Shown here: piece by piece, positions 11,326 through 23,510 of the stretch
Layout of the letters: every line of letters begins with the position of its first letter
Numbering within the stretch: position 1 is the first letter of the stretch
Origin: Brachionus plicatilis
Lineage: Eukaryota; Rotifera; Eurotatoria; Ploima; Brachionidae
Reading direction: 5' to 3'
NCBI GenBank assembly: GCA_010279815.1
Contig: QEOQ01000212.1
Coordinates: 211,502-275,501 of the forward strand
DNA length: 64,000 nt
Program-made: the position numbers and the translations under genes
Notes under the pieces: model-generated
The model's input: the letters and a program-made list of their open reading frames with translations, nothing else
Database searches by the model: none
Told to the model about the DNA's origin: nothing

Positions 11326-14300
11326 ATGAACGATAGTTTGTTCGGTTTTTCCATAGACGAGGTGAACTCGGAGCCAGAAAGGCTCAAAATAGTCCTCATC
11401 AACTATTCGTCCAATGTTAAATCCTATGCCAAATGGTTCGAAATAAATGAAATTGACAGAAATGAAGAAAAGTTTACTTTATACAAAGTTATCTACAGAG
11501 TAAAAAAATTTATTAGTTTTTTTATTAATAAAAATTTAAAATTTTTAATATTAAACTTTTAAAATTTTAATAATAAATTTTTAAAATTTTATTATTCAAA
11601 TTTTTCCAAGTTCTTGCCCAAAGATTTGAACGAGTCGGTCAAAGAAGTGGTTGTCTGGAAGCGATTCAGGGACTTTAAAGAGCTCTACGAATTCATGCAC
11701 AACTACCATGTTAGCCTGCACCGCAAAGACAAATTTCCTGATTTTCCCAAGGCCAAATTTTTCAACAGATTTGACGATCAGGTCATCTCAGAACGAAAAG
11801 AAGCTATCCTCCGTCTCCTCCAGTTTATAGGCTCACAGTCTCATTTGTACAGACATGAGAAGTTCATAGAATTTTTATCAGTAGGAATTTAATGACGTGG
11901 ATATTTTTTTTACTATTTTTGCCAAGGATGGAAAATTTTTTGACCATGCAAATTTAAATTTGGACAGAAGTATTTTGCGGCCAACACGGCTTGATGCCAG
12001 CTCTCCAATTGATCGCCTGAAAAACTTAAACTCTGAAATAAAAAATCATTTAAGCAATCGAAGCCAAGAGTCCAATTTTGTCGACGCCTATTTGGCCAAG
12101 ACAGTAAAATTGATCGAGTTGGCAATTGAAAATGAAAATTCTGACTACCACTTGACCACCATAAAATTTTTGAACAACTCTTCAAATATCTTGAGCGATT
12201 GTGTCAATGAATTGGAAAGATCAAATTTTTCTAGTACCAGACTGGTCTTTTTGAGATCAATAAATTCAAAATTAATAGATGTGATTAGACTTTTGTCAGA
12301 AAAAAATCGACAAAATGAAGAGAGTAATAGGAAAAATGAAAGTTCGGAAAATTCAGCTGGTGGCAAGTTTTTGAACGACTGGGTCGTGGACGACTTTAAT
12401 TTGAAAAGTGACGATTTTAGCAATGAATTGTCATTTATTTCCGGAAATCTGTTCGATTTAAGCTTTAATTTTAAATTATACCGCGTTCTCAATTACAATT
12501 GTTTTCTTCTTCAGACCAGATTTGGCCAAGCAAATGGTGAACAAAATAATAAATTCATTTTGAAGGTGAGTTAAATTTTATAATTAATTTTTTTTTAATT
12601 AAAATAGCTTAAAATTAAAAAAAAATTAGTTTTCTTGTTTTTTTAAAAAATAAGTTCTGTACAAGCAAAAGTCTTAGTCCAATATTTTTTTTTGAAAAAT
12701 CGAAAATGTTTCGATGGTCTTATTTAATTTTTTTAATTTTAGAGGAATTTTTTTATAATTATCATAATCAATTTATCAAAATCTTCAAAAAATCACCAAT
12801 ATTAATTAAACATCATAAAATTGACAGTAAGTCAAAAATAGTAAAAGAAATGAAAGTTAAATAATTAAAAAAAAACTGATATTTTTTCTTAAACATAAAC
12901 TGTTTTATTTAAAATACCTTCTAAAAATAAGCATTTAATTTGGTATTGAAGTGAAACTTTCCTTATTTAAAAAATTAAAATTTTTCTTAACAAAAATATT
13001 GTCGATTAAATCTATATAGAATATCACAATTTTTTTAAACGATAAATACCTAACGGGAATGCCTTTTAATCTGCTATTTGAAAACATGGATGTTATCAGG
13101 CTTTTGAATCGCGAAAGTGTCAAATAAAAAAAATATTTTATCGGTTCCGCATATAAAAAGCACCGGTCTACATTTTCAATAGAACTAATAATTTAAAATC
13201 ACTTAATTACAATACAAACAAAAAATATAAATTATTTCTTACAAAATCTTCTAATTTTTTACATTATTCGTTTTAAATTTTGTTAAAATTGTAGAAGCTT
13301 TTCTAAGAAAAATTTAAATTAAGTAATATTGTAAAAATTTGACAATTTTAAATTATTTTTAATTATTTGTAATTAGTTTTAAATTAGTAGAAAAAAATTT
13401 GTTGCAAAATTGCAACATTGGTTTAAAACCCATTAAATAAAATTATTTCAATTGATAAATTTTTAAAGAAATTTATTCGAATTTTTAAATTATTAAGGTT
13501 TTTTATAAATCTAGTTATAAAAAATATATAGTTATTCGTTATGAAATTTATAGAAACAGTTTCGTTCGGATTTAAAGCAAAGCATAACTTCACATTTTGA
13601 ACATTTATATTGAGTTGTACTCTGACACAATTTACATCGATTTCTTTTATCTGCTAATATGATCCAGTGGCCTATGTTATCATGCCTTATATCTTCACTA
13701 ATTCTGGTTCTGTTGTAAGATCTAGGACCATTTATTGAATCATTTGTATCCGATTTCGGTCTACCTAATTTTGGTGCTTGAGTGATATCTTTACCAGCTC
13801 TCATTGGACTGAAGGAAATCATTAGAGTAAATTCTCTTAGACTATGTAAACTTTTTGCACCTGAATTCATTTGTTTATATATAATCCAACTGTTTGATAC
13901 ACATACACTAAACAAATAATAAATTATTCGTATGGAATATTTTTTACTACGTCTTTCTATATCCATATCTTCGATATCTGATCCATAGTCTGGGAAATCA
14001 GTGATAATTGGTGCTTTTCGTTTTCTAAGAACATTTTTATACGTTTCTGAGTGAAAAAAAAATTTTAACTAAAAATTTAGAAATGAAATAAAAATTTAAA
14101 AAAAATCAATAAAAAACCAAGTCTCTTTTTTTTTAATTTATTATTCATCATACTTATAAGTGATTAAAAAATTTTTTTTTGCTATTTAACAGTTACAGTT
14201 AATTAACTAGCCTAAGAAAAATTTGAAAAAATTTAATAATAAATTTTAACTTACTTTTGCAAGTTCAAAGTAGCTTAACTTAAATAATTTTTATTTGGAA

Positions 14301-17270
14301 AAAAAATAAAATTAAACATGGTTGTGTTGAGTTTAGGAAATAAAAAAAAAAATTTTTGTATTTTTATAACTTTATTTAATGAATTTAGGTCTGTTTTTAT
14401 CGTGTGTTGCAATTTTTGTACATTGGTAGTTAAAGGGTTAACTTAAATTTTATACGTTTAAGTTTCAACTTAAATTAACTTAAATTTAATTTAAAACATT
14501 TTATTACTAGAAATTTTTACTAAATTAATTAATTTTAATCTTTATTTTGCTGAAAGAAGGGTGTTCTACCTTCAAGCAGCTGACGTAAAGTCATTCAATT
14601 TTGTAAATAAATAAATAACTTAAATATTGTTTCATTCAAAAAATGACTGATGATTTATTAATTTAATTTTTTCATTTTTCGGTTATTTAATTCGATTAAT
14701 GAATCCGATGTTGGCTACTGAATAAAAAAATTAAATTTTTAAAAATTCCTTTAACTTAATAAGTTATTTAAAAAAAATTATTCCCCAACAACACCAATCT
14801 GTTCCAGCTTCTCATTCTACCAGGTTTTGATTATAAATCACACAATAAAAATAATAATAATTATTTAATTGAAGGAGAACCTCAGGCCACACAGAATCGA
14901 ACCAGGTCCTTCTTTTCAGCCGAGCAATTGAATTGGATTAATTTATAAACCATATAGAAATAATTGAATTTCCTCTGGAACATCTGTCAATTTTTACCAG
15001 ACTTGTTCACATCTTGTCAATTTTTACCGAGAAAACAAGTCTGATTTTTACTCAAAGCTAGCATAGATGTAGAAGAGCTGAACATTGTGTATATTTCTAT
15101 CAATTTATGTCACTGTCAATTTATAAAATGTTTTATTTTTACTTGGCAAATAATAAAATTCCAGAGAAAATAAATTGTATAATCACACAATGCCGCCCGA
15201 GTGCTTTCTTTTGGGCATAGTTAAGAATTTATAAAGTGCTCTTTTGGCATGAGATGTTCTTTTTGAAAAGCTTAGTTCAAGTTTTGCTTGAAAAGTATTG
15301 GGAAGATTTTTCAATAAAAAATTTGATAAATTAAATTATTAATGAAGTGTTTTGTTTAATTTTTGTAAAATTAAAATTTTAACAAATTTCTTTATAAATG
15401 AAAATAAATTTTTGCGGAGAAAAAATTAAAACTTTGAAATAACTTTTGCTAATAACATTAAAAAGTAGTAATTTTAATCTTTTTTCGAATTAATAAAATG
15501 CCTGGTAAAAGAAAAAAGGAAGATTTTATTGTTTACAAAATGACCATTTTACAAATTGACAGTGACATATAAAGCTTTCATTACATTTGAAAAAGTCATA
15601 TTTTTTGAGGTAAATGTTTTTTTTTCCTCGAGCACAGATTTGGTCAAAAGACAATATATTTGTAGAGAAATTAAATTTCACATTTTCAAAATAATTAAAA
15701 TTAAATTTTGATTTTCAAACTAAAAAATATTTTGAAGAAATTGAAAAAAAAATTATTCAATTTTTGATCAACTTGTTCTGTTCACTTAAAAAATTTTTCG
15801 TAAAATTTTATTTTTTAATGTTTTGAAAAGAAAAATTTTTTTTTCAATTTTTTTAAAAAACGAACAAAAATTATTTAATTAAAATCAAAAATTATTTAAA
15901 ATTCCGAAAATTTGTTATTTTCTTAAATTAAGTTATAGTTTTTGATACTACGAAAAACATTTAATTATTTTATTTTCTAACAAATAAAATTTAAAAAAAA
16001 TTTTTTCATAGAGATTGGGAAAATCGAACAACCCCAAAGTGACCAAAAAATCCATAGTGCCTTTTGCAAACAAGATCCCTTACATGTGTCAGCTGCAAAA
16101 ATATTACGAGTCCGATACAACAATATTCTTGCTCATCGAATACTTTGAACACGGCCTTTTGTACAATCACTTGCATTTTTTTCACCAAAACCCGGAGAAC
16201 TTTTTCAAAGATTTAAAAAACATTAAAAAACTCACTCGCCAAGAATCAAACGAAACTATCCGCGAGAATTCACTACACCGCCGCAATTCACTCTCAACCA
16301 TCCACATAAGCTACTCCTCAAATCAGTTAGCTGGTCCAAAGCGCAGAACTCAGTCGGAAATGCATGAGCGCAAAACCATCTACAGGCTGGAAAGTTTCAG
16401 CGAAAATCAGCTCACCGAAGTCAATTTGCCAGATTTTAAACTAAATGAAGTAACATCTTCCGAGTCAATTTCTTCATCTTCCTCATTGTCTGATACAGAG
16501 ACCAAGACCGAGCCGGACAGTGTTGTTATTTCGGTAAAAAATGAAAATAAAAAAATGAGTAAAATCAAAGATTTTTTAAAACTAAAATCAGACAACAAGA
16601 AATCGGTCATTTTTTTCAAAGCTAATAATCTTGACCAGGACAATCAGAACCAAATATCAAAAAGTGACAGTCAAAGTAGCCATGATGAAAAAACAAATTC
16701 TTTATCTAGTTTGTACTCAAAGCAAGTTAAAGTTTGGCTAGCCCAGCTGATAATCGCAGTTAAAAATCTGCACAAAATGGGACTTGTACTTAAAGACTTG
16801 AACTGGAGGAATCTTTTGCTGGACAAAAATGGAACACTTCTATTGACTTATTTTAGCAATTGGAATCTGGTGGAGAGAAAATTGAGCTCTAGCGCCTTGG
16901 ATGAGATGTACGTGGCTCCGGAATTAAATGGACTGGTAAACTATGAAGTTAGTGAAGTGTGCGATTGGTGGTCTGTTGGTGTTATAGCTTATGAAATGTT
17001 AACGCTTAGAAAATTTACAGATATTCATTCTGTTAGTCAGATTTATGTCGAGAAGATAATTTTTGGTGAAAATTTTAAAAACAAAAAAGGACAATTTTTT
17101 ATTAAACAAGTGAATTTTGAATTAAAAAAGATTTTTTTTTAAATCTTCCATTTTAGATGCTGAGACTTAATCCCAATGAAAGATTAAACATCGAACAAAT
17201 TGAGTGTCATTCTTTTTTTAAAAATGTCGACTGGGTCAATTTAGAAAATTCGTTTTGGACCAAAAATTGA
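11326..17270 (+). CDS. RPS6KC1: RPS6KC1-like PX-MIT-kinase protein, five exons
   Basis: Exons 11326-11499, 11611-11880, 11927-12565, 16012-17109 and 17157-17270, all phase 0 with GT...AG introns of 111, 46, 3446 and 47 bp. They give about 764 aa. Exons 1-2 form a PX domain (YKVIYR, then VVWKRFRDFKELYEF, FPDFPKAKFFNRFDD), which binds phosphoinositides on endosomes. Exon 3 carries an MIT-like helical region (YLAKTVKLIELAIENENSD) and starts the kinase N-lobe, ending at the FILK lysine. Exon 4 has a long Ser-rich insert, then the catalytic loop as LKDLNWRNLLLDK in place of HRDxxxxN, and TYF in place of DFG, so activity is doubtful, as in human RPS6KC1. The APE-like VAPEL and CDWWSVG motifs follow. 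Exon 5 ends with NPNERL and the VDW tail. The closest family is RPS6KC1; general S6-kinase membership is less likely. Confidence 0.88.
13532..14046 (-). pseudogene. PiggyBac-type transposase, C-terminal part
   Basis: The minus-strand frame ends in TAA at 13532-13534. It reads RRSKKYSIRIIYYLFSVCVS then SNSWIIYKQ, matching the region after the last catalytic Asp in piggyBac transposases. It ends in a Cys-rich domain, RCKLC then YKCSKCEVMLC and CFYKFH, the zinc-binding C-terminal domain that recognises transposon ends. Upstream the frame stays open to about 14046, where a pyrimidine-rich stretch ending CTCAG could be an intron acceptor. The catalytic core, N-terminus and terminal repeats were not found nearby, so it is a 5'-truncated relic in antisense orientation inside a host intron. 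Confidence 0.8.
14845..14925 (-). repeat. tRNA-related SINE-like fragment
   Basis: On the minus strand a segment with GGCTGAAAAGAAGGACC is followed by a perfect Pol III B box (GGTTCGATTC, 14894-14903), and further on by an AATAATTATTATTATT tail. A degenerate relative lies at 55436-55485. No intact tRNA cloverleaf can be drawn. Confidence 0.35.
15108..15567. repeat. MITE with TGTCACTG termini and TA target sites
   Basis: About 24-bp inverted termini (TGTCACTGTCAATTT... and its complement ending CAGTGACA) are bounded by TA on both sides (15106-15107, 15568-15569). There is no ORF. The TA site suggests mobilisation by a Tc1/mariner-type transposase. Confidence 0.5.
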
Positions 17271-17435
17271 ATTTTAGTCTTAGTTTTTAATTATATATTT
17301 TGTGTATAAATTTTAAAAAAATTTAATGATAAATTTTTTTTATAATTTTTCTTTAGTTTTAGAATCAAGTTCTGTTCAAAAGTCATTGATTTTTTGTTCA
17401 AAAAAAGTGATTTGACTTGTATAAAGTACTGCTTC

Positions 17436-17586
17436 GCCATGATTACTCATCAATAAAATGATTTTACGTAGATTATCGTTTATTTACGAAAATTTTTTCA
17501 ATATTTCGGTTTTTTGTGCAACCAAAAAACATTCGAAAGTAAACGATTATTTACGTAAAATCATGTCACTGATAAGTCATCATGGC
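17436..17586. repeat. Foldback MITE-like repeat
   Basis: Two arms of about 70 bp in inverse orientation (GCCATGATTACTCATCA... and ...AAGTCATCATGGC) share the core ATGATTTTACGTA. It sits 165 bp downstream of the RPS6KC1-like stop codon and would make a long hairpin in a read-through transcript. Confidence 0.55.
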
Positions 17587-18616
17587 ATGCAAATTTTAGT
17601 AATATCTAGTAAAAAATAGTGAAATAACCTCATGAAAGATAATTTAAATACGTTTAAAGATTTCAAAAAAAGACAGAATTTTGAATTTTGGAATAAAAAA
17701 AAGCAATTTTAAAATTTTTTTTTTAAATTTTAAAATGAAACAACTTTTTTACTATGTGTCTAAAACTTGTCTGCAAAGCACTAAATGTATTAGCAAAATC
17801 ATTAAAATTAAATTTCAGAGTTATTGCAGAGACTAAATTAGGGTGATACAGAGTTTGTATCAGCTAATACATTTTGTAGAACAATTTACCGTATTCCCTC
17901 GTTCGATATTGCAGCCTCAGAAACCGAAACACAACTTTGACGCAGGCAATAAACACCATCTCGCCCATGTTAAAACATTCTTAACTTACACCGCATGCGT
18001 CAAAGTTATGATTCGAGTCTTCGCCCACTTTGAAAGTAAAGATATTTAATTTAATGAAGCATTAACAATAGAGTTTCTGACAAAAAAATAAAAATTATTT
18101 TTTTGAATTTTACATTTGACCCAGCGCTGTAAATTGAAAACAAAGAAAAATTAGAAAAATGATTATTTTATTTTTTATTTTTTGGAAAAATCTCAAGCTT
18201 AAATGCCGAACTAAATTTAAAAATCTTTACTTTCAACGTGGGCCAAGACTCGAATTAATTGATAAAAAAGAGATGATGAAAAAATGAATTGATAAAAAAT
18301 TAATTTGTCAAAATAGGCGGATAAAGCCTCTTGAAGTGTTAATATTTTTTTAAGAAAAATAAAAAAGTGTAAATATAAAAAAATATTTGCCATTCAGTCC
18401 CAATTTTTTCCACAGATTTAACATTAAATCAAGTAAACTTTGAATAATAGATTCAATTAGAAATAAAATATCTATCCTTATGTTAGGAAACCAAAAAGTA
18501 TTGTATAACTTTGTTATCTCATTCATGTTTTTAACATATTCGATTTTCTCTTAAATAAAAATTAAATTTTATATTTAAATCTAGGGTATTATATTTTTTA
18601 AAAATAATATTAAAAA
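17587..18616. other. Intergenic DNA with a second inverted repeat
   Basis: Arms at 18011-18053 and 18212-18254 (ATTCGAGTCTT..CCCAC..TGAAAGTAAAGAT) form an inverted repeat around an AT-rich centre. The short plus-strand frame at 17843-18049 overlaps one arm and has no known domain. Nothing else is supported. Confidence 0.5.
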
Positions 18617-19212
18617 ATGATATTTAAATACATTTTTTATACAATTTTTATTTTCAATCGGTTTTTGATTTCATATTGTTTATTGACTCCTTTAGTTCCA
18701 AGTGAGTCTTATACATATCAATTGACTGTGGATCCAACAAGACCTCAATTAATTAATTTGTACTGGAAATTAATAAACAGCGATGAAATTCAATTTGAGT
18801 TTCACTGCCAAACAACTGGCTATGCTGCTCTAGGACTCTCTCCAGATGGTAATATGCCAAATAGTGATATTGTAATAGGATGGATCGATTCAAATGGACC
18901 TCGGTTATTAGTAATTAAATTTTTTTTTTTTAAATAAAATTATTTATTTTTTAAAAGGACACATTTGCCACACGAAAATCATCACCTCTAAAAGATGCCC
19001 AGCAGGATTGGACTATGCTCGAAGCTAGAGAAGTAAATGGATTCACACTTTTAAAATTAAAACGAAAGTTAAATACTGGAGATACCAACGATATAGCTAT
19101 TACTAATAAACCTACGTTTTTAATTTTTGCTTGGAACAATCAAGATCCGATTTCAGAAAGTTGGATATACCATGGACCAAATAAATTGTCTATTTACACT
19201 ACCTTACTATAA
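18617..19212 (+). CDS. Secreted DOMON-domain protein
   Basis: Two exons, 18617-18910 and 18958-19212, are separated by a 47-bp GT...AG intron in phase 0 and encode 182 aa. Residues 1-25 are a hydrophobic signal peptide. The rest is one DOMON domain like the N-terminus of dopamine beta-hydroxylase/MOXD1: TGYAALGLSPDGNMPNSDIV, then GDTNDI and a closing YHGPNKLSIY. DOMON domains bind haem or sugars and act outside the cell or in secretory vesicles. The copper-dependent monooxygenase domains that follow in MOXD1 are absent; the stop at 19210-19212 comes right after the domain and I see no further coding sequence downstream. It is therefore a stand-alone DOMON protein or a truncated MOXD1-like gene. 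Confidence 0.82.
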
Positions 19213-20262
19213 ATAAAACAAATTTTTTGTTTATCATTTAATTTTAATTTTTTTAATTTGTCAGGCTCAAATGAAAGTCAAAATTTTAATTCAATCAATT
19301 AAAATTTTTTTTTTATTTTAGTCATTTTTAGATTGAATCTAAAAAAATTTTTATAAAAATAAAGTTCATGCTTTTACAGTGTTTAAAGTTAAACTGTATA
19401 TAATTGTAAAACTTACGTTACGTAATATTACGTAAGCTTACATTTTCTGATGTAAAATTATGTAAAATAACGTAATCTTACCCATTATATAGTTTAACTT
19501 TAAACACTGTATGTTAACCTTAAAAAAATTTTTATTTCATCTGCAGGGGAAATCATTAAACAACCCTATAAATGGCTAGATACAACGACTCAATCTACGG
19601 TGTTAGACTATTTTTATCACTTAAATAAATTTTCTTTATAAAAATGCTACATGCATATAAAATTTTTATATACAGTACTGACAAGACAAGTGGAATTTAC
19701 GTAAAATTACGTAAATTCCAATTGTCGTGTCTTAACTTATAACTCTCTCTGAAATAAGAATTATTTCTAAAATTAAAGTGGACCTTTTTTAGCTTATTCT
19801 AAGATCCTTGGTTTGGAAAGAGAATTTGTTGATAATTAAATTGAAAAATTTTTTATCTTTACAAGTCGCGGAGGGGACTACGTCCCCTCCGCACCTCCCC
19901 TGCTTTATTGGTTTATCGGGTTTTAGTAGAGTTATTTATGTTTTTTTTAAACTTTTTTATTTAATAGCTAGCACGAAGAATACAAAAGGATAAAGGTATT
20001 ATTCTTTCCTTTGAGTTTTATTTTGCTATCGTAAAATTCAGATATAAATTTTGCCAATTTTGTTCCCGTAGTGGGTTTTTAGACTAAGAAATTACAAACG
20101 TTAGTAGGCCTTGAATTGAATTGAATTCTTCTAATAGTTTATGAATTTTTTCATATTAGCGGGTAGTTTTCATTTCTGAATTAATGTAAATATTTGTATT
20201 AAGCCCAGTTTCTAAAGCTGACAAAAAGTGTTCATTGCCCGAAATACTAGATTTTCTTGCTG
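19213..20262. other. Intergenic DNA with small palindromic repeats
   Basis: It contains the MITE at 19377-19509 and a 51-bp near-perfect palindrome at 19683-19733 (AAGACAAGTGGAATTTACGT and its complement). A GC-rich spot at 19866-19900 is itself partly palindromic (GGAGGGGACGTCCCCTCC-like). No gene is seen. Confidence 0.55.
19377..19509. repeat. TA-flanked MITE (133 bp)
   Basis: The termini CAGTGTTTAAAGTTAAACT and AGTTTAACTTTAAACACTG are near-perfect complements, flanked by TA at 19375-19376 and 19510-19511. The CAGTG start and TA target site fit Tc1/mariner-derived MITEs. Confidence 0.7.
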
Positions 20263-22143
20263 AAAAAAAATGTATTGGTATTTTTTCAATGCAAGTTTTT
20301 CTTTTTTAAAATTTTGCACTCAGAAATCGATTTCTTTATTGATCAAATATAGATATTCATCTTTAAACTTAAATAAAAGTGATAAACATAGAAATCGAAG
20401 TAAAGTTCTTTTTTTCAGTGCAAAATAAACATAATCCGACCATATGAAAAAGTCAATTCCCATCTAGGGATGTAACGGGTGGTGATTATTTTCGTTTGAA
20501 TAGAGGATGAAGAGTGTTCGTCGTCGTTGCATCAACTGCAAATTCTGAGGAAAATAGTTTTTTTTCTAGACAAATTGTTTTACTCAAAATATATTCAAAA
20601 ATTGAAATTTTTTTAAAAATGTAAATTTTCATACAAAAATTCCAATACAAAATTTAATTCTTATTAAATGAATGAATGGAGGAACTTTAAAGGTGAAACA
20701 GAAAATTTTCCGTTTAACAAAAAATACAAAGAATTATTTTATTTTTTTAATTGAATTTAGTGAAATTTAGTGAATGCTTCTTGTTTTTTATCCTCATTTG
20801 ATAAAGCATAATCACCAAGATAAAAAACATCTCGTTCTAGGATTTTCTGTGATTCTCCTTTTCTGTTTCCTCTTTTAGAATATTTTCCAGCTCATTTTAA
20901 AATTTTTTTATCCCTAGAAAGTCCCATTTTTTTATACCGTTAAAGCCCGGTCGGGTCAATTAGACCTGGCAATCATTTTTTTGATTTTTTGGCCAAAAAT
21001 AAGAACATGAACAAAGATGAATATTTATATTTGATCAATAAAGAAATCGATTTCTGAGGGCAAAATTTTAAAAAAGAAAAACTTGCATTGAAAAAATACC
21101 AATACATTTTTTTATGGACTTTTTTTTAATCTTTAAAGCCAAATCTTTAAATTTAAAGAATGATCTGAACTCATTTTTAACTTATTTTTTTAAAATTAAT
21201 TTGGTTTAATTTTTTGTATTTGAATTACAAAATGTATCCAATGTTGAAATAACATTGAAAAAGTACGATATTTCATAAATTTTTTTCAGTTTCAAAGAAA
21301 AAATAATTTTAAGTTAACATTGCAAACATGAAAAACTTTGTTTTTTTTATAAATTCTGACTTTGAGTTCGTGATATGATGATCTTTAAGAAAATATTTGT
21401 AGTTTAAAAAACTATCTAAGATCTGTTTGGCATTTATTTAAAATTGAGCATTCAATACATTGCATCAAACGAACTTCAATTATCACTAAAGTAAAAGTTT
21501 TTAAAGAAAAAAAAAAGAAGTTTATGGGTCTAGTCGGTTAGGTGAACAATGGTTCATCTATTACTGGAACAATTTTTGTTCTCAGGTTTTTTGAACCATT
21601 AGTTAACCTAAACTAAAAATTGTTCTCCTAATATTAAAGTTTTTCACCTAATTTGACATTTGATCACCTTTATATGAGCAACAAAATAGATGAACTTATA
21701 GTTCACAAAACCCAAGAACAATTGTTTGCATAAAAGGTAAACTATGGTTTATGTATCCGACTAGACCAAGTTTTTCAACGATTGAATATTAAGAAAAAAC
21801 CTAAATAAATATTTTATCTTTTTTTTCTTTTTAATTATTTTTTATATTATTATATCTTATTTAACTTTATTTTTAATTTTTTTGTTTTACATATTTTTAT
21901 TCTGAAGGTTGGTAGAGGTACAGATAAATAAGTAAATTATTTAAAAGTAAAATAAAGAATTTTCAATATTTTTTTCAAATTTCTAAATAATTCAGGAATT
22001 TACTATTCTATTAAAAAAAGAAATATGAGTGCTTAAAATTATTTTTTATTTGAAACTGAAAAAAATATTTGAACATCGCACTTTTTCAATGTTTGATTTC
22101 AACATTGGATACATTTTATAATTCAAACACAAAAAATTAAACC
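20263..22143. repeat. Two adjacent foldback repeats with a nested MITE
   Basis: The first pair of 100-bp arms is at 20263-20363 and 21013-21113 (ATGTATTGGTATTTTTTCAA... and its complement), with only a few mismatches. The second pair is at about 21200-21313 and 22034-22143 (GTATCCAATGTTGAAAT... and its complement). A shorter direct repeat, TTAAAGCCC...GGTCAATT, occurs at about 20938 and again at about 22434. No ORF lies inside. The nested MITE at 21526-21767 is within the second loop. Confidence 0.65.
21526..21767. repeat. MITE with GGGTCTAGTCGG termini
   Basis: The left end GGGTCTAGTCGG and right end CCGACTAGACC are inverted. Flanks AAGTTTAT and AAGTTTTT differ at one of 8 positions, suggesting an 8-bp target duplication as made by hAT-type transposases. 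There is no ORF. Confidence 0.6.
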
Positions 22144-23103
22144 ATTTCTTTTCTAATTTTGAATTTTTTCCAACAATTTTTTTTTAAATGTAATTGATTA
22201 ACCGCCTAATAAAAGCTTAAATTTTTCAAATTCAAGACAATTTGTAAAGTTTATATTTGTTTTAAAATTAATAAAAAATGGAGGAAGAGTGCAAACCTCA
22301 TATAAAAATCCTTTAACATAGCGATTCGCAAATTTTTTTTTCCTATCTTTTTAACATGGAAAAAAAAAAAGAAATTTTATTTATAGTATGTTAATAACAA
22401 AAATTTTTAGAATTACAGATTTTTTTAATATTATTAAAGCCCCATTTGGTCAATTTGCCCGGACAATCATTTCTTTGATTTTTTTCTTTTAACATTTTCA
22501 AGCCAAATCTTTAAATTTAAAAAATGAAAAAACAATTTTCTTATTTCGGAGTGGTAAAAGCAACAATTTGTTTTTGCATAGCATTGTGAAGTTTTGTTCA
22601 AAAAGTTCAAGAAAAAAGTTCGTAATTGTAATTTTTCGATGAATGATAAAAATTTGCTCCTGTAAAATATGTAACAATGTGTAACAAAAGTTGTTACACC
22701 AGGTAGCCTTGAAAATAAATTCTGAAAGTTTTCTTTTAATTAATCATCGACTTTTAAAATAAATCAAATTTAAGACAATTTATTTGTCTTTGTAAAAAAA
22801 GAAGTTTTATTTGCAATATTTTAAAATTTTTGTAAGTGTTTAATTTAAAATTTCGAAATTTTTATTACAAAACCAACTTAACATTCTTTCAGTTTTTTTG
22901 GTTAATTGAATTTTTTTTTATTTGAGAAAGTCCAGAGCAATTATAATTTGGCAACGAACTCAATGTAGTTCAAGACACTTGAAAAATAATTAAAGTTAAA
23001 GCTTGAACAAAATTACAATTTTTTACCTAATCAATGTTTTTTTTTTAAGGAACTGTTTTTTTTTTAATAAAAATAGTTAAAAATATTTGTACGTAAAATT
23101 TTT
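22144..23103. other. AT-rich intergenic DNA, no gene seen
   Basis: Low-complexity DNA with no open frame or repeat end that I can support, apart from the partial direct repeat near 22434. Confidence 0.55.
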
Positions 23104-23159
23104 GTCACCCTCCTATTTTTTCATCCGGGCTTGGGACCGGCATACGGCATAGTTATGAC
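23104..23159 (-). ncRNA. Twister ribozyme, downstream copy
   Basis: On the minus strand the RNA reads, in pieces: GTCA (P1), TAA with the cleavage step, CTAT (P2), GCCGTAT, then GCCGGTCCCAAGCCCGGAT (P4 hairpin whose CCC loop can form the pseudoknot), ATAG (P2 partner), GAGGG and TGAC (P1 partner). This follows the published twister consensus, including TAAC, GCCGGTCCCAAGCCCGG and GGAGGG. P1 is only 4 bp here because the sequence beyond the unit diverges. Confidence 0.85.
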
Positions 23160-23510
23160 GGCGTCTTCCCCTAAGAAGCACGTGGGACGTTCATCATAAA
23201 CAGCGCCACTCATCCGAGCACTTTTAATTTGGCTGCGAACTCGGCTACTATTTAGACTAGCTTGGAACCACAAACCAAGCGACATTCTCAATTTAGAAAG
23301 AGAGAATGCCTTAACTTTAAAGCTTCCAAAGTTACGGCTATCCAAAGAGGGTCAGCTGTAAAACAAGTTCTCGCTCTGCTAAGATTCTATACTGGATGAT
23401 GGTCAAGCCAGCGGCACCCTCATACGACAAGACTAGGACAAAGACCCGTAGATCTATGTACCCGTAATACAGCTCTTCTTTAGACTCGTAGAAGACCACA
23501 TAGTGTGGCT

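Larger units (their letters stand above)
12566..16011 (+). other. Large third intron of the RPS6KC1-like gene
   Basis: A 3.4-kb intron among introns of about 50-110 bp. It holds a minus-strand piggyBac remnant (13532-14046), a tRNA-related repeat (14845-14925) and a TA-flanked MITE (15108-15567). The rest is A/T-run DNA without coding signal. The size difference is explained by these insertions. Confidence 0.75.

Noticed and set aside
23121..23345. 74-aa minus-strand open frame in the GC-richer block
   Set aside because: It overlaps the twister core, has no domain, and its conserved part is explained by the ribozyme sequence.
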